A stretch of DNA of 64,000 bases from Zygnema cylindricum (taxonomy: Eukaryota; Streptophyta; Zygnematophyceae; Zygnematales; Zygnemataceae), in the NCBI GenBank assembly GCA_037447655.1, contig JBBHKE010002397.1:548071-612070 (forward strand), in the 5' to 3' direction. The position numbers were made by a program, and so were the translations under genes. Shown here in pieces: positions 44,240 to 54,612 of the stretch. Below the pieces are notes generated by a model that was not told the DNA's origin, did not search any database, and saw only the letters and a program-made list of their open reading frames with translations. Each line of letters begins with the position of its first letter. Positions within the stretch are counted from its first letter, which is position 1.

Positions 44240-47200
44240 TCAGCTACTAAGTCCACATTCCTCTCTGCAAAACTTCAATTTAGGTGCTGGTATAGCCTTA
44301 GTCATCATATCGGCTACCATCATCTCATCTGGCAAATAACTGAGTTTCAAAATTTTGTTCATCACCTTCTCTCTCACAAAATGCAACTTGATATCAATAT
44401 GTTTGCTATTGAAGTGATGACTCGGGTTAGATGCAATCGCAATAGCTGCCTGGTTATCACACCACACTATTTGAGGTTCGGATTGCATAAAATGAAGTTT
44501 TTGAAGGAGAGACTTTACCCACAGTAACTCCATGACAGCTGAGCATGCCGCCATATATTCAACCTCTATTTTAGATTGAGCTGTTACCTTTCGAAGCTTG
44601 CTGCTCATGCAGCATGTTCCACTTCTAATCTTCAAAATAAACCCGGTGGTTGAAAGGCGGCTTGGCATGTCTTCATACCTAGCATCGCTCCAAGTCTTAA
44701 TTTTTACTTCGTCTCCAGGGAGAGCAAGTTGAAGATTCAGTGTCTCTACAAGGTACTGAAGAACCCTCTTTGGTGTCCCCAATCCGTTTTCCTTGGATTT
44801 TGCAAACTCCGGCTCAGAGCACCAATTGCTGCCGTTATGTCTGACCTCGTGCACTTCATAAAGTAGATTAGGTTGCCGACAATCTGCCTGTATCGAATGG
44901 TGGCCATAAAATCGGCCTCCCTTGACTCCAAAGTGTCATCAAAAATGACTTTTCCATCGGTCTCCACGCCTTCCACTTTCTGCTTAAATTCCATGGGAGT
45001 GGCACTTCCATTTGCCTCTGCCATGCCAATTTTTTCAAGCATATTCCCTATCGCTTTCTGCTTTGTTAGATAGATTAATCTCCTATCTCTATCCCTTCCT
45101 ACTTGAATTATAAGAATATAATTTGCCTCGCCTAAATCCTTCATCTCATATCTAGAATTCAAAGATGCTTTTATTTTATTAATCTCATTCAATGACTTAC
45201 TTAGCAGCAGCAAATCATCTACCGATACCGCAATGTAAATAATTCCACCTTCCTCTTTCATAACATAGATTGATTGATCTGAAGTAATCATTACGAAGTC
45301 AAGACCAAATAGAAACTCATCTTGTTTCAAATTTCACTAACGTGGAGCGTGCTTAAAGACCGTACCAGGATTTCAACAGCTTACAGACCAAATTTTCTTT
45401 TCAGGTCTCTACATACATTTCAGGCTGCTTTATATAAATCACTTATTCTAAATCCCCATGCAAGAAAGTTTTCTTAACATCCATTTGATGTATTTTCATA
45501 TCCTCAATGGCCGCTAAAGACAACAAAATTTTAACAGTTAGAAACCGGACAACGAGAGAGAAAGTCTTTTTATAGTCAATTCCCTCGTTCTGACTTTAGC
45601 GTTTTGCAACAAGCCTAGCCTTATATCTTTCAATGGATTTATCCGGATTTAGCTTTACTTTGAAGATCCACTTACAGCTGATTGCCTTTCGTTCCGACCG
45701 AAGTTCCACAATCTCCCAAGTGTGAGCCTCCATTATCGATTGTATTTCATTGTTTGCCGCGGAGATCCATTGATCTTTTTTCGGAGCTGAAAAAGCCTCC
45801 TGTATGGTTTCCGGTTCCATCGTGCTGGCAGAAAAATAGAGCATGCTCGACAGGTTCACCTCGCAGCCTGTTGTTCCCTTCGGAACACTTTCAAAAATTA
45901 CATATTTTTAGATTTTGTCATTTTTCTCTAAATCAGTCATGCCAAACACATCAACTGATTGACTTCCTTCCTTTACCTAAATATTCCTAGCAACTTGAAG
46001 AGTTTTTTTATCCGTATTGTATACTCTATAGCCTACAGACTCATCATCATATCCCATTAAAATCCTGGGAACCGATTTCGGACTAAGCTTAGAAATAGGG
46101 AGATTATCCAAAATAAAACATTTGCTCTTAAAAACACGAAAGTGACTAACATTAGGCTTTCTTCCGGTCCACACTTCATATGGTGTTTTCCCTTTCATGG
46201 CTTTAGTTTCTATTCTATTTCTTATATACAAAGCAAACGAGAAAGCCTCACCCAAAAACTTGAAATCTATCCCTTTATTTAACATCATAGATTTTGCATT
46301 TTGTGTTAAAGTTCGGTTGAGTCTTTCCGATACTCTGTTTTGCTCCAAAGTATAGGGAACTTTAAATTAGAGAAATGTCGTTTTCTTTTTTGATAGTCCG
46401 AAAATGCATTGGAAATATATTCACCTCCGTTGTTAGACCGAAGGGAGAGGATCGGCTTCCCATTAAGCTTTTCCGCCCAAACGCGAAAGTGCTTCAAGTG
46501 AGTGAACACTTCAATCTTCTCCTTCATAAAGTAAACCTTGCTGTACCGAGAGAAATCATCGGTAAAAGTGACCATAACCCGGTTGCCACTGAGGGAAGGG
46601 ACTTTTGACGGTCCCCACACATCCGAATGAATGATTTGCAGCAAATCCGCAGCCCGATTATCCGCGGCCTGAGGTAGGGGTAACTTATGAAGCTTTCCCA
46701 AAGCACACCCATCACATACATGAGAGTCCTTTTGGAATTAATTAACACCATCTATCATGTTTTGTTTTACCATTTTACCAAGTATCTCATGATGAACATG
46801 ACCGAGCCTCTTATGCCACAAAACATTTTTCGGAAGGACACTGGAGTATGCAAAGTCAATTTCATTAGCCAAGTCTCTCTGGTACAACAAGTTTGGGCCT
46901 CTAGTTCCTACCAAGGCTACTCTCCCATCTTTCTTTACTACCTTTTTCCCATTCTTTTCAAAAATTTCAAATCCTTTCATTTCAGCCACCGAAGTGGAAA
47001 ACAAAATTTTCTTGAACTTCGGAATATAGAGAACATCATGCAAGGTTCTTTTTACAACTTGACCATTGATGTCACAAGCTAACTCCACGCTTCCATTTGT
47101 CGTAGCCTCCACAGCGCTGTCATCCGCATAATAAATCCGGCGAGTGGGAATCGAAGTGAGGGTTTTGAAGTAAGCCCTGTCGCTGCTCATGTGAGAAGAG

Positions 47201-47400
47201 CATCTGCAGTCCATAATCCACCAGTTTTCTTGAGGTCCCTCTATGAGATCTTTTGCAAGAGCAAAGAACTCATCATCATCCGATTACGAAAATCTGACCA
47301 CGTCTTCCCTTTCTTCGAGCCCTTCGTCTTGTGACGTCTCATCGGTTGTAAAGAAAGCCATATTTTTAACCGGCAGTTTTGATGCCGCCACTTTGGATGA
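44240..47400 (-). mobile_element. Ty1/copia element Z, a second family, decayed
   Basis: On the minus strand from the right: a gag linker (VAASKLPVKNMAFFTTDE) and SDDDEFFALAKDL, a protease DCRCSSHMSSD (DSG changed to DCR, 47,214 region), the GAG-pre-integrase LWHKRLGHVHH, an integrase FTDDFSRYSKVYFMKEK and RSNNGGEYIS (46,701-46,306), the downstream ERLNRTLTQNAKSMM (46,348-45,977), reverse transcriptase N-terminus WISAANNEIQSIMEAHTWEI (45,859-45,596), a VSVDDLLLL box with Tyr lost (about 45,230), and a nearly complete RNase H ending in MMVADMMTKAIP (44,854-44,240). Frameshifts divide it into at least seven frames. Confidence 0.88.
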
Positions 47401-47664
47401 TGACGGATTTCAAAGATATATAAATATTAACGCAACGGCTAATTTACACCAAACTAACGAAGAGGAAAAATTCATGCACGTACGCGAATCTGAACCGTGT
47501 AAAATATGTTTTGATCAGACGACCAACATTGTAGCCGCCACCCGAAGTGAGCTTTTGGCGGCATTTGGAGATAGCGTCACGCGGTGCCACGTGGCGCCCC
47601 ATTATTTGATACCGCAGAAGATGGGAGGAGGAACCATGGCTCCCAATTTGAGAGGTGTTACCTT

Positions 47665-48058
47665 GTAGACTATGTCGTACAATATACGTACAATAAGTGC
47701 ATCGTCCATTGTACCTTCTTCTACTATATACTATTCCTATTAGACCAAGGTTTAGTAGTAGGTAGTCTTGGGTAGGCAGACCTAGACTTAGTCATATTTA
47801 GGTACCTCTGTGTAAGAGAGTTACCAAATAGAAAGGTCATTTTTGACCAGCCATAACTTACTGCTCAAGAGAGCAAATTCAAAGATTCTTTTTGCTATAG
47901 ACTCAGGGGAGTCTTACCTTCACATAGGTGAAGGTGGTCAGAGTTTTTGTTTGTGCGGGCGATAGTTAATCTTGATGAAACACAAAGGGGTCAAGGTTAT
48001 CTTAGAGGCTTCGTGTGAGCTGCATACTTTGAGGACCTATGGAGGTCTCAGAGTTGCA
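47665..48058 (+). mobile_element. copia LTR fragment, inverted relative to Y
   Basis: This matches the reverse complement of 38,378-38,760 and ends CAGAGTTGCA, equivalent to the LTR terminus GAGTTTCA. Shared landmarks are GACTCAGGGGAGTCTT and GGGTCAAGGTTATCTTAGAGGC. Confidence 0.65.
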
Positions 48059-48255
48059 CCTTCCTTTTCGTAGCCTCCTCCAATCCCGAAGTGGTTGTCT
48101 CCTCTTCCTCCTCCATTGTATCCATTATTCTCATTGAGCGTGGTTGTACCCCAAAGTACCAAACCTCGCCGAACCATGGTAGCAGTTAGGAAAAAAATGG
48201 AATATCACCGGACACTACCTCCCAAAAGTGTTTATCAAATAGTGCCCCCTTCATC
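48059..48255 (-). mobile_element. copia gag 5'-end remnant
   Basis: About 200 bp homologous to 60,105-60,300, which is the leader and gag start of the copia element in segmental copy 2. The common phrase CCTCCAATCCCGAAGTGGTT and the CACCGGACA…GTGCCCCCT leader end are conserved. No other gag sequence is present. Confidence 0.65.
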
Positions 48256-48296
48256 ATTACTTTCTAGTAAACATATTATGTATCATCAAACACGGG

Positions 48297-48610
48297 TACC
48301 CTAGACAATAGATTTTGGTAGTAGGTACTCTAGGACTTCAAGCTTTTAGGACATTCTTTTGAAGCCCTCTCTCTCACATGCCATTTGTATAAATCCGCTT
48401 TGAACAGTCATAACTCACTACTCACGGGAGCAAATTTGGAGATCTCTTTTGTGTTCAACTCAGGAAAGTCTTGTCCTCACGAAGTGAGGCTGGTCAGAGT
48501 TTGTGGCTGGGTGGTTGAAATACCTTGATGAACAGTAGTGGGTTAGGGTACTCTTAGAGGCTTTTTTTAAGCTGCTCATTCTGTGGGACTATTGAGTCCA
48601 CAAAATTTCA
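48297..48610 (+). mobile_element. copia LTR fragment ending AAATTTCA
   Basis: Reverse-complement match to 61,939-62,215. The right terminus CCACAAAATTTCA mirrors the TGAAATTTTGTGG start seen at 61,939, fixing an LTR end at 48,610. Confidence 0.7.
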
Positions 48611-48624
48611 TGTTTTGACCCGCG

Positions 48625-48990
48625 CCAATGGGAGGAATGTGAAGTACCGTGAATCAATGTAAAAATATTTACTAGTCTCCGCAAAATTTATAAAGCAGTT
48701 GTACGGCACCACAAAGGATGGTGTATCTTCCATGTTTGACGCCATGGATATGTTTTGTCCTCCTCCGCTGACCTTTGGGGATATGCCATGTGTCAATCTG
48801 TGGCTATTTTGGTGTAAGTCGCCAAACGAGCCATTCCCAGATGCGACGCTCACGCGAGCCGTCTGCTCCCAAATTCTCCTGAAATGTCGTCCGTTCGATT
48901 TAGACGGCGCACAAAATGTTCTTTGCGACCGTCATACTTCTTTAGTTCGATGTTCGCCAATTCGTCTGATGCTGTTAAATGATTTATAAA
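48625..48990. repeat. dispersed repeat R1, copy 1
   Basis: About 365 bp starting GCCAATGGGAGGA and ending near GCTGTTAAATGA, present in direct orientation at 62,260-62,626 with roughly 85% identity. Each copy directly follows an LTR fragment. The 96-codon open frame here is interrupted in the other copy, so coding is unlikely. Confidence 0.8.
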
Positions 48991-49020
48991 TATGTCAGGT
49001 GTTTATTTCTTCATCAAAGC

Positions 49021-49200
49021 CTATATTCGTAATGATTCTACTATGACTTACTGGATAAGGCGGTTTATGAATTAGGACTGTGTAGGACCTAGGTTCAAAA
49101 CTAGGCCGGTCCAACCTTTTTGTTATAGACTGCCTATGTCTTTCTGTCTTTCTTAGTCTATTACCTTGGCCACCAAAGAGGCATCTATGGTGGTTTTCCG
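49021..49200 (+). mobile_element. tRNA-derived SINE, copy 1
   Basis: An A-box-like GACTTACTGGATAAGGC (49,045-49,061) and a B-box-like GGTTCAAAACT (49,092-49,102) are spaced as in a pol III promoter, and the stem CCTAGGTTCAAAACTAGG resembles a T-arm. A second copy lies at 63,807-63,987, ending in the same TTGGCCACCAAAGAGGC…TTTTCCGCC tail. Neither folds into a complete tRNA. Confidence 0.6.
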
Positions 49201-50272
49201 CCGAAGGGTGAACCTCCATCAGGCGAAAAGTGGGTTTACTGTAAAAAGTACATTTTCGTACATATCCTGCTCATTTGCGTACTGTTTTTTTTTATTTTTA
49301 ATAAAACATGATTAAGATTCTCCAAACTTTTGGCGACAACGTCGAACGTCTGATTATGAATTTTTGAAGCAAAAGGTCACTCCGTCTAGTGATTGGCTAC
49401 TCTCCTCAAAGAGGATACTAGCTAATGACCGGGCGTGTAAATGTTTACGCGTGGAAAGGTCACGTTCGAACCACGCGCATTCAGACATTTTCCACGCGCC
49501 TTCGGACAACTTAGAATCAAATCCAACGAAAACAACGAGAAAATGTTTGTCGAAGAATGTGCCGTGACGCTGCCCCCACCATCCGTTGACATCCGAAATT
49601 TGCGGCGCCACGAGGACGCACTAACGACAAAAAGAACAAAACACAAACGTTCAAATTGTAAACGTATGTAATGTAATTTTGCGGCTGGCTGTACGGATAC
49701 AAGTTCAAATATTATGCTTTTGGAATCTTTGACTATGTTCGCTGTTAGAGGAGGAACCTACGTGCACCAATCGAAATAAATCACATACGCGATAGATTTC
49801 ATTGCTGACACGACGTGATGTAGAAGTGAACGAAATAACGAAATATTAGTGCTAGTAAACGTTTTTGTACGATTACTGTCGGCGCCTGATGGAGAAGCGG
49901 CCTTACTCTCTCTCTCTCTCGTGACAAGAGTGTAGGAATAAACAAGAAACCTAAGAATTACTTTTCAACAAGCACGGTATTGAAATCCGTACAAACATAT
50001 TTTGTATGTTTGGGATGTATGTACGGACAATGATATCGTAAAGGAGAGCCATTCCCTTAATCTTGTCGTGTATCACAAATGATTCAAACACTGGAATTCA
50101 ATTGGTCACAATTCATGTTTGAGAATAAAACCTGAGCTTCAGTGGCTTGAGGCCTTTTGTAAGCTTTTAGTTAATGATTCTTGTTTTTTGGCCTTCTCTA
50201 TCCTCAGTCGACGTGGCTATCTATGTAAACATGGTGGAAATGATTGTTATTCTGTATCTATTCGTCGTATGC
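49201..50272. other. probable TIR-element debris and spacer
   Basis: The left edge AGGGTGAACCTCCATCAGGC with GAAAAGTGGGTTTACTG resembles the ends of the elements at 16,949 and 17,520, and phrases such as CGCGTGGAAAGGTCA recur near 17,200. I could not find a right end. A CTCTCT microsatellite is at 49,905-49,920. No gene was seen. Confidence 0.4.
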
Positions 50273-50835
50273 TACACTGCCAATCGCTATTAGCGTAAAA
50301 GTTTCTTTAGCGTATATGAATAAATACCGTGGTTTACGCTAATTAAGAATTTGAAAATTTTGAAAAAAAACATACATTCTAATTGTTTAATAATTCTAAT
50401 TTGGGTCTTTGAAAAAAGTAATGTCGGTCGCAAACATGCTTACACTAATATAGGTATTTGTACAAAATCTGACAAATCGTACACAAATCGTACGTTCACA
50501 CAGTCGAAACGTGGTTGTTGAACGAATATATGCGAACGAGATATTTGACAACCCGATTTGATCTCCTTTTTAGACCGCACATTCTCATGCTTCCACGGCT
50601 ACTAAACATAATGAATTGTACTTTTTCACTTAAAAGGTAAGTTTTTGTACGGTCTGATTCTGACCGTACACCACACTATTTAAGAGATGGCGTACTTCCA
50701 TTTTGTACGGTACTTGCAAGATAACCCTAAATGGCGTACAGAAAAAAATAGAATAAGCTACGCTATTGGAGAATAAAAAAAAAAAAAAGCGGGACGGAAT
50801 TAGCGTACACTGCGCTAATAGCGATTGGCGGTGTA
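50273..50835. mobile_element. MITE family B, copy 2 (uninterrupted)
   Basis: The TIRs TACACTGCCAATCGCTATTA and TACACCGCCAATCGCTATTA (right end, reverse complemented) bound 563 bp. Around 50,390 it shows the uninterrupted form of the site into which the family-A MITE jumped at 8,338. It ends exactly where the segmental duplication begins. Confidence 0.8.
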
Positions 50836-50951
50836 TCTGTATTTCTCAATTTTTTTTCCCTGTGACAAGTCCCGTTCCACGGAACGGGCAAAATTTCTTG
50901 AAATGTCGTACTTTTTGATTTTTTTGTCTCCTACGTGACGCAAGATAAAGG

Positions 50952-51172
50952 TTACACCGTGAATCGCTTTAGGATTAATGTTTTCTTCGCCAGTTAAAAC
51001 AACTTTTATCCGTACACATGAATCCGATTGTAGATCTGACGGTTGCGATTGAAAGGCAAGATTCTCACCTTCCGATTGGCGGTCTCCATCTGAAAATCGG
51101 ACATATGTGTACGGAGTAAAGATGTTTTATGTGGCGAAAAAAACATTAACCCTAATAGCGATACACGGTGTA
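50952..51172. mobile_element. MITE family C, copy 3
   Basis: 221 bp with long inverted arms (TTACACCGTGAATCGCTTTA / CCCTAATAGCGATACACGGTGTA) and the internal AATCTGACGGTTGCGATTG stem. It is absent at the same position of segmental copy 1 (about 28,200), so it inserted after the duplication. Confidence 0.85.
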
Positions 51173-52394
51173 GTGGACACAAGCAGGGACTTGTACCTCT
51201 TTAAACCGAAACGTCATGTCTTGATTCTGACGTTTTCTGACGGAAGGAATCCTGTCAAAATGCGATTTCCGTACTTCATCAATATCCCCGTCACTCCACG
51301 TCACATCCTTACATCCTCAATGCATTCAACCACGTCGTTTCTATCCTTGTCTTACTTTCTGTATGGTACGGTAGGGTTACATCAGGAGGTCGCTGTACTT
51401 GTACGGACAGCGACATTTCTGTTTCTGACTCGGTTACATCGGCGAAGTTGCGTGTCATGATTGAGTGGTACCACGTAATAAATATAAGTCGGTGTCAAAG
51501 TCAAAATCAGAGTCAAAGTCAAACGTACGGTCTTTCATTTTCCACGCCTGCTACCTTAGTGTATCATTTTACAGCATTTGTCTTTTCTAAACGAAAAACT
51601 CGAAGCGCGTGAAACCAAAAAAGTTTTACGGAAGACAGAAACGGCGGAACGGTAATCTTCCGAAAAACGACTTTCTCCTGGATTCTGGTGGATTCTCGTC
51701 GACCTTATAAGACGGCACGTGTCCTTCGCGCCGTATGATACTTTTTGTGGTTTGGTACCGTACGGCACCTGTCCTGTAGGCGGTCGTCGCACGAGTCTAC
51801 ACCGTCCAGGTGTCGCAAAATCCGCAGGTTCTGCGACGCTGCAGTATCGCCTCCGCGAGATAGATTATTGCTTCGCGCGGGACCCTCTGCGAATCTTAAC
51901 CGTTTGTCGTTTTTCGAACAACAATTCTCACGAAACGATAAAACACGGCATCGTACGGTCTAACGTACAAAAGTCAGTATCTTTCGTATTGTCGTTTTTC
52001 AAAAGCACAATACTCACTAACCAATCACACGACATTGTACGGTCATACACTCTCCCGTCTACTACAACACTGCACCCTCACTCCTAAAAACAAAACCATT
52101 ATAAAATAAAACTCACAAAAATAAAATTCACAAAAATAAAATTCACAAAAATAAAATTCACAAAAACAGTACCTTGGTCAGCCATGGCGCCATGTCATTC
52201 CCGTCCTCTCTTAATAACCATTCCTTTTTTCGCTTTTGTCGTCTTCCTGCTCCATGGAGGACGATCCGCCATGGCTCCTCGCATCCAACCAGGCGCACGA
52301 ATTTCTCGAAATTCGGCCATCCATGTCAGTTCGCCGAATCGGCTTTTTGTGTTCGGCGATTCGCACGTTGACAACGGCAACAACAACAGTACGG

Positions 52395-53225
52395 CATTAA
52401 TTTGGCTTTCTTGGGTACTTTGACCAAATTTGACCAAATTTGACCAAATTTGACTGATTTTGACTGATTTGATTGATTGGAGGATTCCACCTGATTTGAT
52501 TCAATTATTAGTGGTACCAATGTGACTAATTTGACCAATTTGACTTATTTTTCCAATTTGATTAATTTGACTAAATCGAATAATTCCCCTACTTTGTCCA
52601 ATTTTAACCTGTTTGTCTAGTTTGCCAGTTTGATAATTTGACCCCTGTGATTAATTCGCCTAAATTGACGATATTGACTAATTTAATTAATTCGATTAAT
52701 CTGACTAATGTTGCATAATTTGACTCATTTGACTCTTATGACTAATTTGACCCACTTGGTTAATTTGACTAATTTGACTGAATGGCCTCTTGAGTAAATT
52801 GCTCAATGTTGTCAATGGACTAATTTGTATGATTGATCTGGTTTGACCAGCTTGAATAATAATATCCCAATTTCATTAATTTGACTTATCCGACTGAATT
52901 GATTAATGTTACCAATTTGACCCATTTCCCCAATTTGAGTAATTTTATTATTTTGACTAGTTTGGTTAATTTGACTAATTGGAGTAAATTGTTTGATTAC
53001 CAATGTGACTAATTTGGTTAATTCGGCCAGTTTGACCAGTTTGATTGACTTCAATACTTCAATAAATTTGACTGATCAATTTGCCTAATTTGACTAATTG
53101 GCTTAATTGATCAATTTGACCAATTTTACCAATGCAATTAATCTGACCAATTTCATTATTTTGACAATTATCTCTAATTTATTGGATGAAATTTGACTGG
53201 TTTGTCTAGTTTGACATTTTTCTGC
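52395..53225. repeat. TAATTTGAC array, copy 2
   Basis: The same imperfect 9-10 bp array as 29,160-31,110, present once here and not duplicated. Confidence 0.85.
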
Positions 53226-53503
53226 ATTTTTTGTAATTTTTTATCTTATTTGTCCATAGTTATGTTATGCTCAGTGACTAAATTGTGCAAAACTGTTACA
53301 GAATATCACATTCTTTAGGTGACAATTTTTCAAAAATTATATGTACGTATAATTTAGTGGCAATTCGTTATTTAAAGCTGCTAATTTTTGGTGCACGACA
53401 GTTTCTGAGGCCATTGTATTATGTTTTGTTTGAAAATTGCTGTTTCTTTTCTTTCTTTTGTCTTCCTTTTCCCTTTACTTTCTTTTCATTTTTCGAGTGA
53501 AAC

Positions 53504-53716
53504 TACACCGCGTATCGTTATTAGCGTTTTTTTGGACACCTAAATCAACTTTTCTCCGTGCACACTTGTCGGATTATCAATCTGACGGTCCCAATGGAAA
53601 GATAGGATCCTTATCTCCCTGTTGGCTGTTTCCAAACAGAAATTGGACACATGTGAATGGAGAAAAAATGAATCTTGTGGCGGATTAAACGTCAATGCTA
53701 ATAACAAAACGTGGTA
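53504..53716. mobile_element. MITE family C, copy 4
   Basis: TACACCGCGTATCGTTATTA at the left end, with an inverted arm ending AATAACAAAACGTGGTA. It has internal TCTGACGGTCCCAATGGAAAG. The orthologous element in copy 1 is truncated at 30,549. Confidence 0.8.
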
Positions 53717-53955
53717 ATGTTGGAATTACTTGTCTCCGATTTCTAACAGAGAGGTCTCTGGAATTGAAACATATGGAAGGAAACGTCTTTTTTTGTCTTT
53801 TTTCAGGTCAAATTTGGAATTTCCTCATCCGATATCTTACTGGGAGCTCTCTGGAATTGATTCTTAAGATAATGATTTTTTTTCTGAGTGAAACTGCAAC
53901 TCAAACTCTTCGGAATTGATTCTCATGAAAGGAACGGTTTTTTTTTTTTTTCCAG
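53717..53955 (+). repeat. partial tandem copies of GDSL exon 2 start
   Basis: The acceptor-proximal phrase (CAGGTCAAATTTGGAA…GGGAGCTCTCTGGAATTGATTC) appears in degenerate form around 53,725-53,770, 53,803-53,868 and 53,895-53,935 before the real exon 2 at 53,956. The pieces contain stops. Confidence 0.7.
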
Positions 53956-54339
53956 CTCAAACCTTGGAAACTCCATCTCCGATTTCTTTCCGGGAGCTCT
54001 CAAAAATTGATTCTTACGGAAAAAAACGCCATATGGCATCCAAAGGAGTAAATTTTGCTGTTGTTGGAAGCGGCGTTTTTCGAGATTTCGGTCACAAAAC
54101 TTTTCACGGGCAGATTGGTTGGCTGAAAAATCTTTTGGAACAAGGGATAGTTGAGAAAGAAGTCCTTAAATCCACACTATTTCTGGTATCCACTTCGAGT
54201 AACGATTACTTCAATTTTGTCACGGAACAAGCGTCTCCTTTTGGACTCCCAAGTTACATTTCAAAGGTAGGGCAAAAAAAAAAAAAGGATAATAATGAAG
54301 TGAAACGAAATAAATTGCCAAATGGTTAGAGAATTAGCA

Positions 54340-54612
54340 TTTTTCCTTTCCTCTCCCTTCCTCTACCCTTCCCCCTCTTCCCTTGTCCACTCACGAATAA
54401 CTCCTTTTCATCCTCTTCCCTTTCCTTCTCCCTCTCCCCCTCCCTCTCACAAGCACATTCTTTTCCCTCCCCTCCCTCTCCCTCTCCCTTTCACAATTAT
54501 ATCCCTCTCCCTCCTCCCTCTCGCTGGCACAAGAACGCTCTCTCCCCTCTCCCTCTCACAAATACATCCTCTCCCTCCTCTCCTTCCTCCCTCTCTCCCC
54601 TCCCTCTCCCTC
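54340..54612. repeat. CCCTCT pyrimidine tract in GDSL intron 2 (copy 2)
   Basis: C/T low-complexity DNA with interspersed TCACAA spacers, ending at the TCATGCAG acceptor of exon 3. A second CT tract is at 54,920-55,080. Confidence 0.9.

Noticed and set aside
47243-47668. 141-codon + strand open frame with a CKICFDQTT-like Cys pair, first taken for a host gene exon
   Set aside because: The minus strand of the same DNA reads as the copia Z gag linker (VAASKLPVKNMAFF, SDDDEFFALAKDL) leading directly into its protease, so the + frame is a shadow.
49021-49110. Possible functional tRNA gene
   Set aside because: The A- and B-box-like motifs are present but no acceptor stem or anticodon arm pairs, and a second copy with a common tail indicates a SINE.
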